Part shown: positions 1-5,518 of the stretch, piece after piece | Position numbering within the stretch: the first letter of the stretch is position 1 | How the letters are laid out: each line of letters starts with the position of its first letter | DNA from: Candidatus Babeliales bacterium | GTDB lineage: Bacteria; Babelota; Babeliae; Babelales; CAIQNR01 | Direction of reading: 5' to 3' | Assembly: GCA_021735725.1 (NCBI GenBank) | Contig: JAIPGS010000055.1 | Span: forward strand, 1-5,518 | DNA: 5,518 nucleotides | Translations under genes and position numbers: made by a program | Notes under the pieces: model-generated | What the model was told of the DNA's origin: nothing | The model's database searches: none | The model's input: the letters and a program-made list of their open reading frames with translations, nothing else

Positions 1-87
1 GTCCTCATGGTGGACCATCTCGACCACGTCGTCCAACTGGGACAGGAGCTCAAAGACCTGCGCCTCGCGGACCCCGCCCTCCTCGTT
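1..87. other. G+C-rich foreign-looking coding fragment at the window edge
   Basis: Bases 1-84 contain 55 G or C (65%), and composition drops to about 21% in the next 28 bases. The plus frame starting at base 1 has 26/28 G/C at codon position 1, 5/28 at position 2 and 24/28 at position 3, the pattern of genuine coding DNA in a G+C-rich genome. The complementary minus frame shares the same phase and is equally plausible, so the coding strand is unresolved. The plus frame stays open into the AT-rich part and stops at TAA 148-150, inside the next intergenic region. The minus frame is open from a stop at 106-108 to the window edge. I recognise neither peptide. The abrupt composition step suggests a chimeric contig end or a recent insertion, not a native gene. 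Confidence 0.6.
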
Positions 88-111
88 AATACAGATTATA
101 AAGATCTAGAT

Positions 112-142
112 AAAAAAGGGTTTCTACGGAGACCCTTTTTTT
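112..142 (+). terminator. Intrinsic terminator with a UACG tetraloop
   Basis: The stem is GGGTTTC (118-124) paired with GAGACCC (129-135), with one G-U wobble, closing on a TACG loop (125-128). C(UACG)G is a member of the very stable UNCG tetraloop class. A run of seven T follows (136-142), and six A precede the stem (112-117), so it could also terminate minus-strand transcription. It presumably ended a gene upstream of 112. That gene is not visible, because the sequence left of about 87 looks foreign. Confidence 0.85.
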
Positions 143-173
143 ATACTTAAAATAAGCTCACAAGGGGGGGCTT

Positions 174-202
174 TTTACAGCCTTTTTTGTTTATGCTATC
201 TT
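174..202 (+). promoter_or_regulatory. Sigma70-type promoter with extended -10 for the 732-codon gene
   Basis: A -35-like TTTACA (174-179, 5/6 match to TTGACA) is followed after 17 bases by TATCTT (197-202), with an extended -10 TG at 194-195. Transcription would start near 209, leaving a leader of about 30 bases before the ATG at 240. The same TTATGCTAT core occurs in the alaS promoter, which supports this call. Seven G (164-170) lie just upstream. A weak GGCT/AGCC hairpin followed by six T (169-188) overlaps the -35 box. A perfect TATAAT at 220-225 is too close to the start codon to be the likely -10. Confidence 0.6.
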
Positions 203-239
203 AATAATAAGTGGATTTTTATAATAAAATGGAGAAATT

Positions 240-2438
240 ATGGAGAGTTATAAAAAAATTATAGGGATACTGTTTTTAGGTTGCGCAGCAGGCAACATTC
301 AATCTTTTCAACACCTTGCTCGTTTAGCAAGACCTGCGGCAACTGCTGTTCGCCAAGCTCTTCAGGCAAAACCAACAATACGTCCTTTAAACCCAATAGC
401 GCAACCCCAGATAAAAACGGTTCACACTCATCCTTCATCTTTTGCCCCTCTTGTTACGGCGCAAAAAAATGGACAAGAACAAAAAAAATCATGGAACAAA
501 AAATGGGCTGCCCTGGGAGCAACTTGTGCTGCAACTGCTTATGCACTGCAAAAAGATCCTGTTTTATGTGAAGGGGCAAAAGCACCTATTGATATTGAAA
601 CATTTGATTATGCTTCATTAGAAGATATGGATGACTGGAGGCTAAACGAATTAATAGAATCTATCCCAACATATCTATTTATAGAATACAACCCTCGTAC
701 TGATTTTTGCAAAAAAGCTTTAGATTTTTATATCGATAATAATAAAATTGAAAAACTTGCTTATTTGATTTTAGGCGAACTTTTTAAACAACTACCAGAC
801 ACACAAAAACAAGAATGTTTTCTTAAAATCATAAACTCTTTCATCGACAATAATAAGATTGAAAAACTTGACCCTTCGGTTTTAGTCTCACTTTTTAAAC
901 AATTATCAAATACACAAAAACAAGAATATTCTTTTAAAATTATCAACTCTTTCATTGACAACAATAAAATTGAAAAACTTCTTCAAGATAGTATTGATTA
1001 TGGTTGGATTTTCGGTTCACTTTTTTACCAACTAACAGACACACAAAAACAAGACACTTCTCTTAAAATTATCAATTCTTTCATCAAAAATAATAAAATT
1101 GAAGAACTTGGTTGTTCGACTTTAGATTCACTTTTTGAACAATTATCAGACACACAAAAACAAGACTCTTTTCTTAAAATTATCAACTCTTTCATCGACA
1201 ATAATAAGATTGAAAAACTTGATAATCAGATTTTCTTTAAACTTTTTTACCAACTAACAGATACACAAACACAAGACTATTATTCTCTTAAAATTATCAA
1301 CTCTTTCATCGACAACAATAAAATTGAAGAATCTAGTTATTGGATGCTCTATAGACTTTTCACCCTCCACCTCCTAGATGCACAAAAACAAGAATATTCT
1401 CTTAAAATTATTAATTATTTTATCGACAACAATAAGATTGAAAAATTTAAATTTTATTTTCTTTTAGAGCATACACCTACCGACTACCTTAATAATCTTC
1501 CTTTTACTCTTGCTACTCTTATGAATGCTTCTCATCAAACATGTCCCACAATTTTACATGCAAAAAAAAATTACAGCTCCATAGTTGCTGCCTCAGAAGA
1601 ATTTATACAAATTCCTGAAATAAAAGAGTTATGTATTGAAATGATAGATTATAGTGCGGAGCAACAAGAAAAAGGATATGTAACATTGTTGCATGGGCAA
1701 GCATGGGAGTGGTCTTTTTATGAAACATTGTATAGAAAATTAGAACAACAAAAAGGTAAAGATGTTTGTAATGATTTTATGTATTTCCGGTATGATAAAA
1801 ATTATTTAATTTCAGAAGAAAAAGCAACTGCTCTTGCCAAAACAGGAGTTAAATATTATTATACACAAGAACTATTTGGTATCTTATTTACAAACTTATT
1901 CTTTATAGCAAATCATGAAGGATCAAATAGCGTTATTTATGTGGCAAAAAATTATGATCAAAGCACAAGTCATAACCTCAACTCGCAAGAAATTCTTAAT
2001 CTTTTTAAAGATTCTGGATTATATAAAGCTGCTCAGAAAGTACATTATTCTCATAAAGCTCTTTTTGATAGGGCTCAAGATCTTCACAAAAAAGCTTCTT
2101 TATATGGAAATTTTGTAACTGTTTCAATTCCTAAAGATTTGGTTAATACATTAGTTTATCCAACAGAATCTGGAGGACCACGAATAAAATACACCTTAAC
2201 AAATGGTACAAAAACAGATGATGTTCTTTATATGGCAGAGCACGCAGACCTATTACCTTTTGACACAGAATTTGGAATAGTGTTGGGGCCTAAAATGACA
2301 GATCCTGAAAAAGCTAAAAAAGCTGGCATAGAAATTAAACAATGGAATGCTGCTGATCCAGAAATTATTACACAACGTGATGCGATTATTGATGAGATTA
2401 TTCAATTAGTTATTCAAGAAGCAGAAAAAAATAAATAA
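240..2438 (+). CDS. Exported helical-repeat protein of unknown family (732 aa)
   Basis: I do not recognise a named family. The ATG at 240 follows GGAGA (231-235) at good spacing. Residues 5-6 are KK, followed by a short hydrophobic stretch (7-18), consistent with a signal peptide; the C15 context (FLGC) is a poor lipobox. Residues 3-79 contain no Asp or Glu, are rich in Ala, Gln, Pro and Arg, and include a basic amphipathic stretch (24-44). A second weak hydrophobic segment spans 89-103. From about 150 to 403 come seven tandem units of ~38 residues, each ending in a close copy of FIDNNKIEKL (starts 163, 201, 238, 281, 318, 356, 394), probably an alpha-solenoid that binds a partner. The C-terminal domain (410-732) has distinctive patches: HGQAWEW (485-491), FMYFRYD (513-519), NHEGSNSVIY (558-567) and VSIPKDLV (628-635). 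I have an unverified impression that this domain recurs in Dependentiae proteins, and an ADP-ribosyltransferase-like fold is a speculative alternative. It probably acts in the envelope, outside the cell or in a host. No strong terminator follows before the alaS promoter. Confidence 0.9.
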   Translation: MESYKKIIGILFLGCAAGNIQSFQHLARLARPAATAVRQALQAKPTIRPLNPIAQPQIKTVHTHPSSFAPLVTAQKNGQEQKKSWNKKWAALGATCAATAYALQKDPVLCEGAKAPIDIETFDYASLEDMDDWRLNELIESIPTYLFIEYNPRTDFCKKALDFYIDNNKIEKLAYLILGELFKQLPDTQKQECFLKIINSFIDNNKIEKLDPSVLVSLFKQLSNTQKQEYSFKIINSFIDNNKIEKLLQDSIDYGWIFGSLFYQLTDTQKQDTSLKIINSFIKNNKIEELGCSTLDSLFEQLSDTQKQDSFLKIINSFIDNNKIEKLDNQIFFKLFYQLTDTQTQDYYSLKIINSFIDNNKIEESSYWMLYRLFTLHLLDAQKQEYSLKIINYFIDNNKIEKFKFYFLLEHTPTDYLNNLPFTLATLMNASHQTCPTILHAKKNYSSIVAASEEFIQIPEIKELCIEMIDYSAEQQEKGYVTLLHGQAWEWSFYETLYRKLEQQKGKDVCNDFMYFRYDKNYLISEEKATALAKTGVKYYYTQELFGILFTNLFFIANHEGSNSVIYVAKNYDQSTSHNLNSQEILNLFKDSGLYKAAQKVHYSHKALFDRAQDLHKKASLYGNFVTVSIPKDLVNTLVYPTESGGPRIKYTLTNGTKTDDVLYMAEHADLLPFDTEFGIVLGPKMTDPEKAKKAGIEIKQWNAADPEIITQRDAIIDEIIQLVIQEAEKNK
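726..1448 (+). repeat. Seven-unit in-frame tandem repeat (~111-129 bp) within the 732-codon gene
   Basis: The best-conserved block encodes FIDNNKIEKL or a close variant at 726-758 (11 codons in this divergent copy), 840-869, 951-980, 1080-1109, 1191-1220, 1305-1334 and 1419-1448. Spacings are 38, 37, 43, 37, 38 and 38 codons, all in frame. Upstream of each block except the first, near-identical codons encode a second conserved stretch, LFxQLxDTQKQE then LKIINS. The first and last units diverge, as expected of capping repeats. The 43-codon unit carries a six-codon insertion around residues 248-258. A two-unit higher-order copy is visible: the LFYQLTDTQ-coding stretch near 1020 recurs 222 bp later near 1242. 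Synonymous positions are largely conserved too, pointing to recent duplication or gene conversion. Confidence 0.93.
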
Positions 2439-2488
2439 CTCTCTCTTATTTAGTTTAAAGATAGGATATCGTCTTACCTTATAAATTA

Positions 2489-2497
2489 TGCTATACT
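2489..2497 (+). promoter_or_regulatory. Extended -10 promoter of alaS
   Basis: TATACT (2492-2497) is preceded by TG (2489-2490) with one base between, a good extended -10 element. No convincing -35 box lies at the expected distance (2469-2474 reads TCGTCT), which is tolerated by extended -10 promoters. Six C follow (2498-2503), and transcription would start near 2504, giving a leader of about 44 bases. That is too short for a T-box riboswitch, and I see no leader hairpin. The rest of the 2439-2547 gap holds only a weak AT-only dyad after the upstream stop codon, so some read-through from the upstream gene is possible. Confidence 0.65.
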
Positions 2498-2547
2498 CCC
2501 CCCGATAGAACGTTCATAAAAGGCATTTAAAAAGTAAGGTAATTCCC

Positions 2548-5142
2548 ATGAAATCATTAGAAATACGTAAAAAGTTTTTCGATTATTTTGTTAAACATGG
2601 CCATGAAAAAGTAGCAAGTTCAGGTCTTATCCCTGCACAAGATCCAACATTACTTTTTGCCAATGCCGGAATGAACCAATTCAAAGACCTTTTTTTAGGA
2701 AATGAAAAACGAAACTATACCACTGCAACAACAATTCAAAAATGTGTTCGTGCTGGTGGAAAACATAACGATCTTGATAATGTAGGATTTACTAAGCGTC
2801 ATCTTACCTATTTTGAAATGATGGGAAACTTTTCTTTTGGCAACTATTTTAAAAAAGAAGCTATTCCCTTTGCATGGAACTGTTTAATCCAAGAATACGG
2901 ACTTAATCCTCAAGATTTATATGTTTCTGTGTTTCAAGAAGATCAAGAAGCATACGATATTTGGAAAAATGATGTTGGAGTTGCACAAGACCATATTATG
3001 CGTTTTGATGAACGTGATAATTTTTGGCAAATGGGTGACACAGGGCCATGCGGACCATGTACTGAAATTTATATAGATCAACGAACAGATCGCAGCAAAC
3101 CTCCTGTGTATGAAGATTTTGATAAAGGAAGACTTCTTGAAATCTGGAACCTTGTATTTATGCAATATAACAGACAAGAAAATGGAGAACTAAAACCTCT
3201 TAAACAAACTGGTGTTGATACCGGAATGGGTCTTGAACGACTTGCAGGAGTACTTCAAGGAAAAGATTCAGTTTTTGAAACTGATTTATTCACTCCACTT
3301 ATTGCAGAAATAGAGCGACTTACAGGCTTAAATTATGCACAACAAGAACCAAACCTTAAAGCAGCATTTCATGTTTTATGTGACCATATCAGATCTTCTT
3401 CATTAATCATTGCTGATGGTGGATCTCCTTCAAATGAAGGACGTGGGTACGTTTTAAGAAAAATTATTCGTCGAGCAGCTTTATTTGCTCAAAAACTAAC
3501 TGATAAAAATATTTTTCCTGAACTTGCAAAAAAATTCATTTCCGAACTTTCTGGTGTTTATCCAGAACTAAAAACTAATGAAACTATTATTGTAAGCCTT
3601 CTGACCAATGAGATTGAACAGTTTGCAGCTAATTTAATTAAGGGCCAAAACATTCTTGAAACCTTTTTTAAAGAATCCGCACAAACTAAAATAATCACTG
3701 GTGAGCAAGCATTTAAATTATATGATACTTATGGGTTCCCTTTAGAAGTAACTATCCTTGTCAGCGAAGAACATAGCTTTACTGTTGATTCTCAAGGCTT
3801 TGAAGAACACATGAATAAACAACGTGAACTTTCTGGTAAAAAAATGAAAACAGCAGAAAATACTTTTATTCTGGATGAAACACTTGAAACTGAATTTGTT
3901 GGATATACTCATACAGATATAACAGCTCCTATTATTGGATTTATTGTTAATAATATTGAAGTCAGCAATGTAAGAGATGGCTCTGATTGTATGATTATAT
4001 GCACAAAAACTCCCTTCTTTGCTGCAACAGGAGGACAAGTTGACGATTCTGGATGGATCACAGTTAATAAAGAAAGAATGCCGGTTAACGGACTGACTAA
4101 ACTTAATAATGGTAAAGCAATTGGAATTCACGTTAAAGCACAATCAGATATGAAAGTTGGGCAAGAAGCACAACAACAAGTTGTGATGGATATTCGCCGT
4201 ATGACTGCAAATAATCATACAGCTACCCATCTACTTCAAGCTGCATTAATTGAACTTCTTGGAAAACAAGTAAAACAATCTGGCTCTGTAGTTGACCCTG
4301 ACTATCTACGATTTGATTTTACGTATCACCAAAATTTATCTCCCGAAGAAATAAAAATTGTTGAAGACCGTGTAAATGATATTATTCGTGAAAATATTTC
4401 AGTTAATGTTTTTGAAACAAGCTACAAAAAAGCTGTTGAAGAAAATGTTATCGCTATTTTTGGTGAAAAATATAATCCAGAATGCGTGCGTGTTGTTGAT
4501 GTTCCAGGATTTTCTGCTGAACTGTGCGGAGGAACACATGTTCCATCAACTGGAGTTATAGGTGCATTTAAAATTACAGAAGTTGGCGCTCTTTCAGCAG
4601 GGAACAGACGTATTTTTGCAGTTACAGGACCACGCGCTGTTGAACTTATGCAACGCAATTTTACTGCGATTAAAACATTAAGCCAAAAATTCAAAGTTAA
4701 ACCGATGGAAGTTGTTGATGCAGTTAATCGTCAAGAAGAATTACTTCATGCTGCGCAACTGGAAATTCGCCATCTTAAAAAAGATCTTTTAAAAGCACAG
4801 ATTCCATTATGGGAAACTGCCATTGAAGATATTAATGAGATTCCATTTTTATATCTTCATCTTAATAATTATGATGGTGGAGAACTGAAGGATATTATCG
4901 ATGCACTTCAAGAACGAGTTCCCGGGTTTTATGTAGCAATCAGTAATACCGGTGATACATCTGCTTTTTATGCATCACTTGCTCCTAAACATCAAAAACG
5001 TATGGATTTTAATGCATTTAAAAAATGGATGCAAGACAGCGCAGGACTTCGTGGTGGCGGAAAACCAGGAACATTGCAAGGTGGTGGACCAAGAATTGAT
5101 AAAAATCTTTCTGATGCTATCAAAGCAGGTATGTTAAAATAA
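2548..5142 (+). CDS. alaS: Alanine--tRNA ligase (AlaRS)
   Basis: This cytoplasmic enzyme charges tRNA-Ala with alanine using ATP and hydrolyses Ser or Gly mischarged to tRNA-Ala. At 864 residues it is close to the 876 of Escherichia coli AlaRS and looks complete. The class II catalytic core shows the motif 1 region (about 26-51, GLIPAQDPTLLF onward), motif 2 (RHLTYFEMMGNFSFG, 84-98), the AlaRS signature GPCGPCTEI (166-174) and motif 3 (GVDTGMGLERLAG, 222-234). The helical tRNA-recognition region contains LYDTYGFPLE (391-400). The editing domain keeps all four metal-site residues: H557 and H561 (HTATH), C660 and H664 (CGGTH). The C-Ala domain ends with the glycine-rich GGGKPGTLQGGG (836-847). 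The start is supported by the typical AlaRS N-terminus (MKSLEIRKKFFDYF) and by TAAGG (2535-2539), eight bases before the ATG. It appears to be transcribed alone, from its own extended -10 promoter to the hairpin just after its stop. No key residue is missing and codon use looks native. Confidence 0.99.
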   Translation: MKSLEIRKKFFDYFVKHGHEKVASSGLIPAQDPTLLFANAGMNQFKDLFLGNEKRNYTTATTIQKCVRAGGKHNDLDNVGFTKRHLTYFEMMGNFSFGNYFKKEAIPFAWNCLIQEYGLNPQDLYVSVFQEDQEAYDIWKNDVGVAQDHIMRFDERDNFWQMGDTGPCGPCTEIYIDQRTDRSKPPVYEDFDKGRLLEIWNLVFMQYNRQENGELKPLKQTGVDTGMGLERLAGVLQGKDSVFETDLFTPLIAEIERLTGLNYAQQEPNLKAAFHVLCDHIRSSSLIIADGGSPSNEGRGYVLRKIIRRAALFAQKLTDKNIFPELAKKFISELSGVYPELKTNETIIVSLLTNEIEQFAANLIKGQNILETFFKESAQTKIITGEQAFKLYDTYGFPLEVTILVSEEHSFTVDSQGFEEHMNKQRELSGKKMKTAENTFILDETLETEFVGYTHTDITAPIIGFIVNNIEVSNVRDGSDCMIICTKTPFFAATGGQVDDSGWITVNKERMPVNGLTKLNNGKAIGIHVKAQSDMKVGQEAQQQVVMDIRRMTANNHTATHLLQAALIELLGKQVKQSGSVVDPDYLRFDFTYHQNLSPEEIKIVEDRVNDIIRENISVNVFETSYKKAVEENVIAIFGEKYNPECVRVVDVPGFSAELCGGTHVPSTGVIGAFKITEVGALSAGNRRIFAVTGPRAVELMQRNFTAIKTLSQKFKVKPMEVVDAVNRQEELLHAAQLEIRHLKKDLLKAQIPLWETAIEDINEIPFLYLHLNNYDGGELKDIIDALQERVPGFYVAISNTGDTSAFYASLAPKHQKRMDFNAFKKWMQDSAGLRGGGKPGTLQGGGPRIDKNLSDAIKAGMLK

Positions 5143-5151
5143 GAAATTTAA

Positions 5152-5198
5152 AAAAATAAAAACGCGAGAATCTCAATAATTCTCGCGTTTTTATTTTT
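5152..5198 (+). terminator. Intrinsic terminator of alaS, 20-bp perfect stem
   Basis: Bases 5152-5171 are perfectly complementary to 5179-5198, with a seven-base loop (CTCAATA). The core CGCGAGAAT (5163-5171) pairs with ATTCTCGCG (5179-5187), and outside it lie A-rich left and T-rich right flanks that also pair. It begins ten bases after the alaS stop codon. Because A-rich and T-rich flanks are symmetrical, it should also work for minus-strand transcripts, although no minus-strand gene is visible next to it. Confidence 0.96.
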
Positions 5199-5425
5199 AC
5201 TCAGTTTTTATTCTTTTTTTAAAACTTATCCGAAAAATCATATCATTCTAAAAAGCTGATTAATATAACTTAATGAGGGAGAGTTTTCACGTATTGATAT
5301 TTTTAAAAATAAGCTTTAAGAAATCATAAAAAGCAATTTATACAATAATATTATCTTGATCTAAGAAAAATATATCCCCCGCCGACGTCATTGCTGTATA
5401 AGTTCATAATTTCGGTGACGAAAAT

Positions 5426-5453
5426 TTGTCATAGTAACAATATTATTTAAAAT
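5426..5453 (+). promoter_or_regulatory. Possible promoter for a gene running off the right edge
   Basis: TTGTCA (5426-5431, 5/6 match to TTGACA) is separated by 16 bases from TAAAAT (5448-5453, 5/6 match to TATAAT). Transcription would start near 5460, leaving 22-34 bases before the candidate ATGs at 5482 and 5494. There is no extended -10 TG, unlike the other two promoters here, and chance matches are common in sequence this AT-rich. Its overlap with the left arm of the dyad makes it more interesting. Confidence 0.4.
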
Positions 5454-5499
5454 GAAACAATACTAATTTTACAACTAAATAATGAAAGTTACTATGACA
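5427..5499. repeat. Inverted repeat: 12-bp perfect arms, 49 bp apart
   Basis: TGTCATAGTAAC (5427-5438) is perfectly complementary to GTTACTATGACA (5488-5499). Inside it, ATTATTT (5442-5448) can pair with AAATAAT (5477-5483), and AAAAT (5449-5453) with ATTTT (5466-5470). Outside it, the flanks show weaker continuing complementarity (TGACGAAAATT on the left, CAAATATCGTATCA on the right). The left arm covers the possible -35 box and the right arm covers the candidate start codon at 5494. It could be a paired operator, a translation-blocking hairpin, or the ends of a very small mobile element. Confidence 0.75.
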
Positions 5500-5518
5500 C
5501 AAATATCGTATCAAACAA
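5482..5518 (+). CDS. Possible 5' end of a gene truncated by the window edge
   Basis: An open frame begins at ATG 5482, just after an in-frame TAA (5476-5478), and is still open at the last base. The visible peptide is MKVTMTQISYQT, 12 residues. A second in-frame ATG at 5494 is the likelier start, because GAAAG (5484-5488) precedes it as a weak ribosome binding site, whereas nothing suitable precedes 5482. The possible promoter at 5426-5453 and the dyad favour a real gene, but twelve codons cannot establish one. Product unknown. Confidence 0.25.
   Translation, partial: MKVTMTQISYQT

Larger units (their letters stand above)
5199..5518. other. 320-bp AT-rich region without a complete gene
   Basis: No frame on either strand gives a credible complete gene; the best plus-strand candidate (ATG 5273 to TAA 5327-5329) is 18 codons with no support. 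The first ~180 bases hold homopolymer-rich AT sequence, including seven T (5214-5220) after the terminator, with no convincing promoter or RNA structure. A C5 run leads into a small G+C-rich island at 5376-5389 containing the palindrome GACGTC (5384-5389). The last ~95 bases contain a dyad, a possible promoter and the possible start of a rightward gene, listed separately. Confidence 0.7.

Noticed and set aside
91..111. Vector or tag sequence (the frame reads DYKD, with overlapping BglII and XbaI sites)
   Set aside because: Only four residues match the start of a FLAG tag and the rest does not; the restriction sites share bases in AT-rich DNA and no other vector sequence is present.
229..264. 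Short ORF starting at ATG 229 (11 codons) overlapping the start of the 732-codon gene
   Set aside because: It has no ribosome binding site of its own, is tiny and out of frame, and its ATG overlaps the GGAGA site of the real gene.
761..964. Minus-strand ORF opposite the tandem repeats
   Set aside because: It is the antisense shadow of two repeat units: its own internal repetition follows from the plus-strand array, and it has no promoter or ribosome binding site.
2474..2542. TTACCTT (2474-2480) and AAGGTAA (2536-2542) as an alaS leader hairpin hiding the ribosome binding site
   Set aside because: The first arm lies upstream of the predicted transcription start, so it would not be in the mRNA; seven bases this far apart are easily chance.
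2504..2547. T-box riboswitch for alaS
   Set aside because: The leader is only about 44 bases and contains no specifier hairpin or T-box-like sequence.
3742..4143. 133-codon minus-strand ORF inside alaS
   Set aside because: It lies wholly inside a well-conserved gene; the peptide is Ser-, Cys- and Phe-rich as expected for an antisense reading of AT-rich coding DNA.
5273..5329. 18-codon ORF after the alaS terminator
   Set aside because: No ribosome binding site at proper spacing, no promoter, and a length expected by chance.

Overview
The window is AT-rich (about one-third G+C by eye), apart from the first ~87 bases, which are about 65% G+C. It reads as bacterial chromosome with ordinary bacterial signals: Shine-Dalgarno sites, extended -10 promoters and intrinsic terminators. 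The standard genetic code fits both long genes. My best guess for the source is a low-G+C, host-associated Gram-negative lineage with a reduced genome, for instance the Dependentiae (TM6)/Babeliae. This rests on base composition, a large exported repeat protein of unknown family beside a housekeeping gene, and an impression that its C-terminal domain recurs in that phylum. I could not test it, and alaS alone does not fix the taxonomy.

Layout. Bases 1-87 look like a piece of coding DNA from a different, G+C-rich genome; a chimeric assembly end is the simplest explanation. At 112-142 is a compact intrinsic terminator with a UACG tetraloop, presumably ending an upstream gene that is lost or replaced here. 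A promoter at 174-202 then drives a 732-codon gene (240-2438). Its product has an N-terminal export-type segment, an acid-free basic linker, a second weak hydrophobic segment, seven tandem helical repeats of ~38 residues and a ~320-residue C-terminal domain that I cannot assign. A 109-bp gap holds an extended -10 promoter for alaS (2548-5142), a full-length alanyl-tRNA synthetase with all core, editing and C-terminal motifs. alaS ends at a 20-bp perfect hairpin terminator (5152-5198). The last 320 bases hold no complete gene, but they carry a strong dyad (12-bp perfect arms at 5427-5438 and 5488-5499) overlapping a possible promoter and the possible start of a gene running off the window.

The two complete genes lie on the same strand but appear to be separate transcription units, each with its own promoter, and nothing suggests a functional link. 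alaS is housekeeping. The 732-residue protein is the novel element: a secreted or envelope repeat protein whose C-terminal part has a speculative ADP-ribosyltransferase-like motif order, and whose N-terminus resembles a mitochondrial targeting sequence. Both ideas are hypotheses. I found no CRISPR array, rRNA, tRNA or recognisable transposase.
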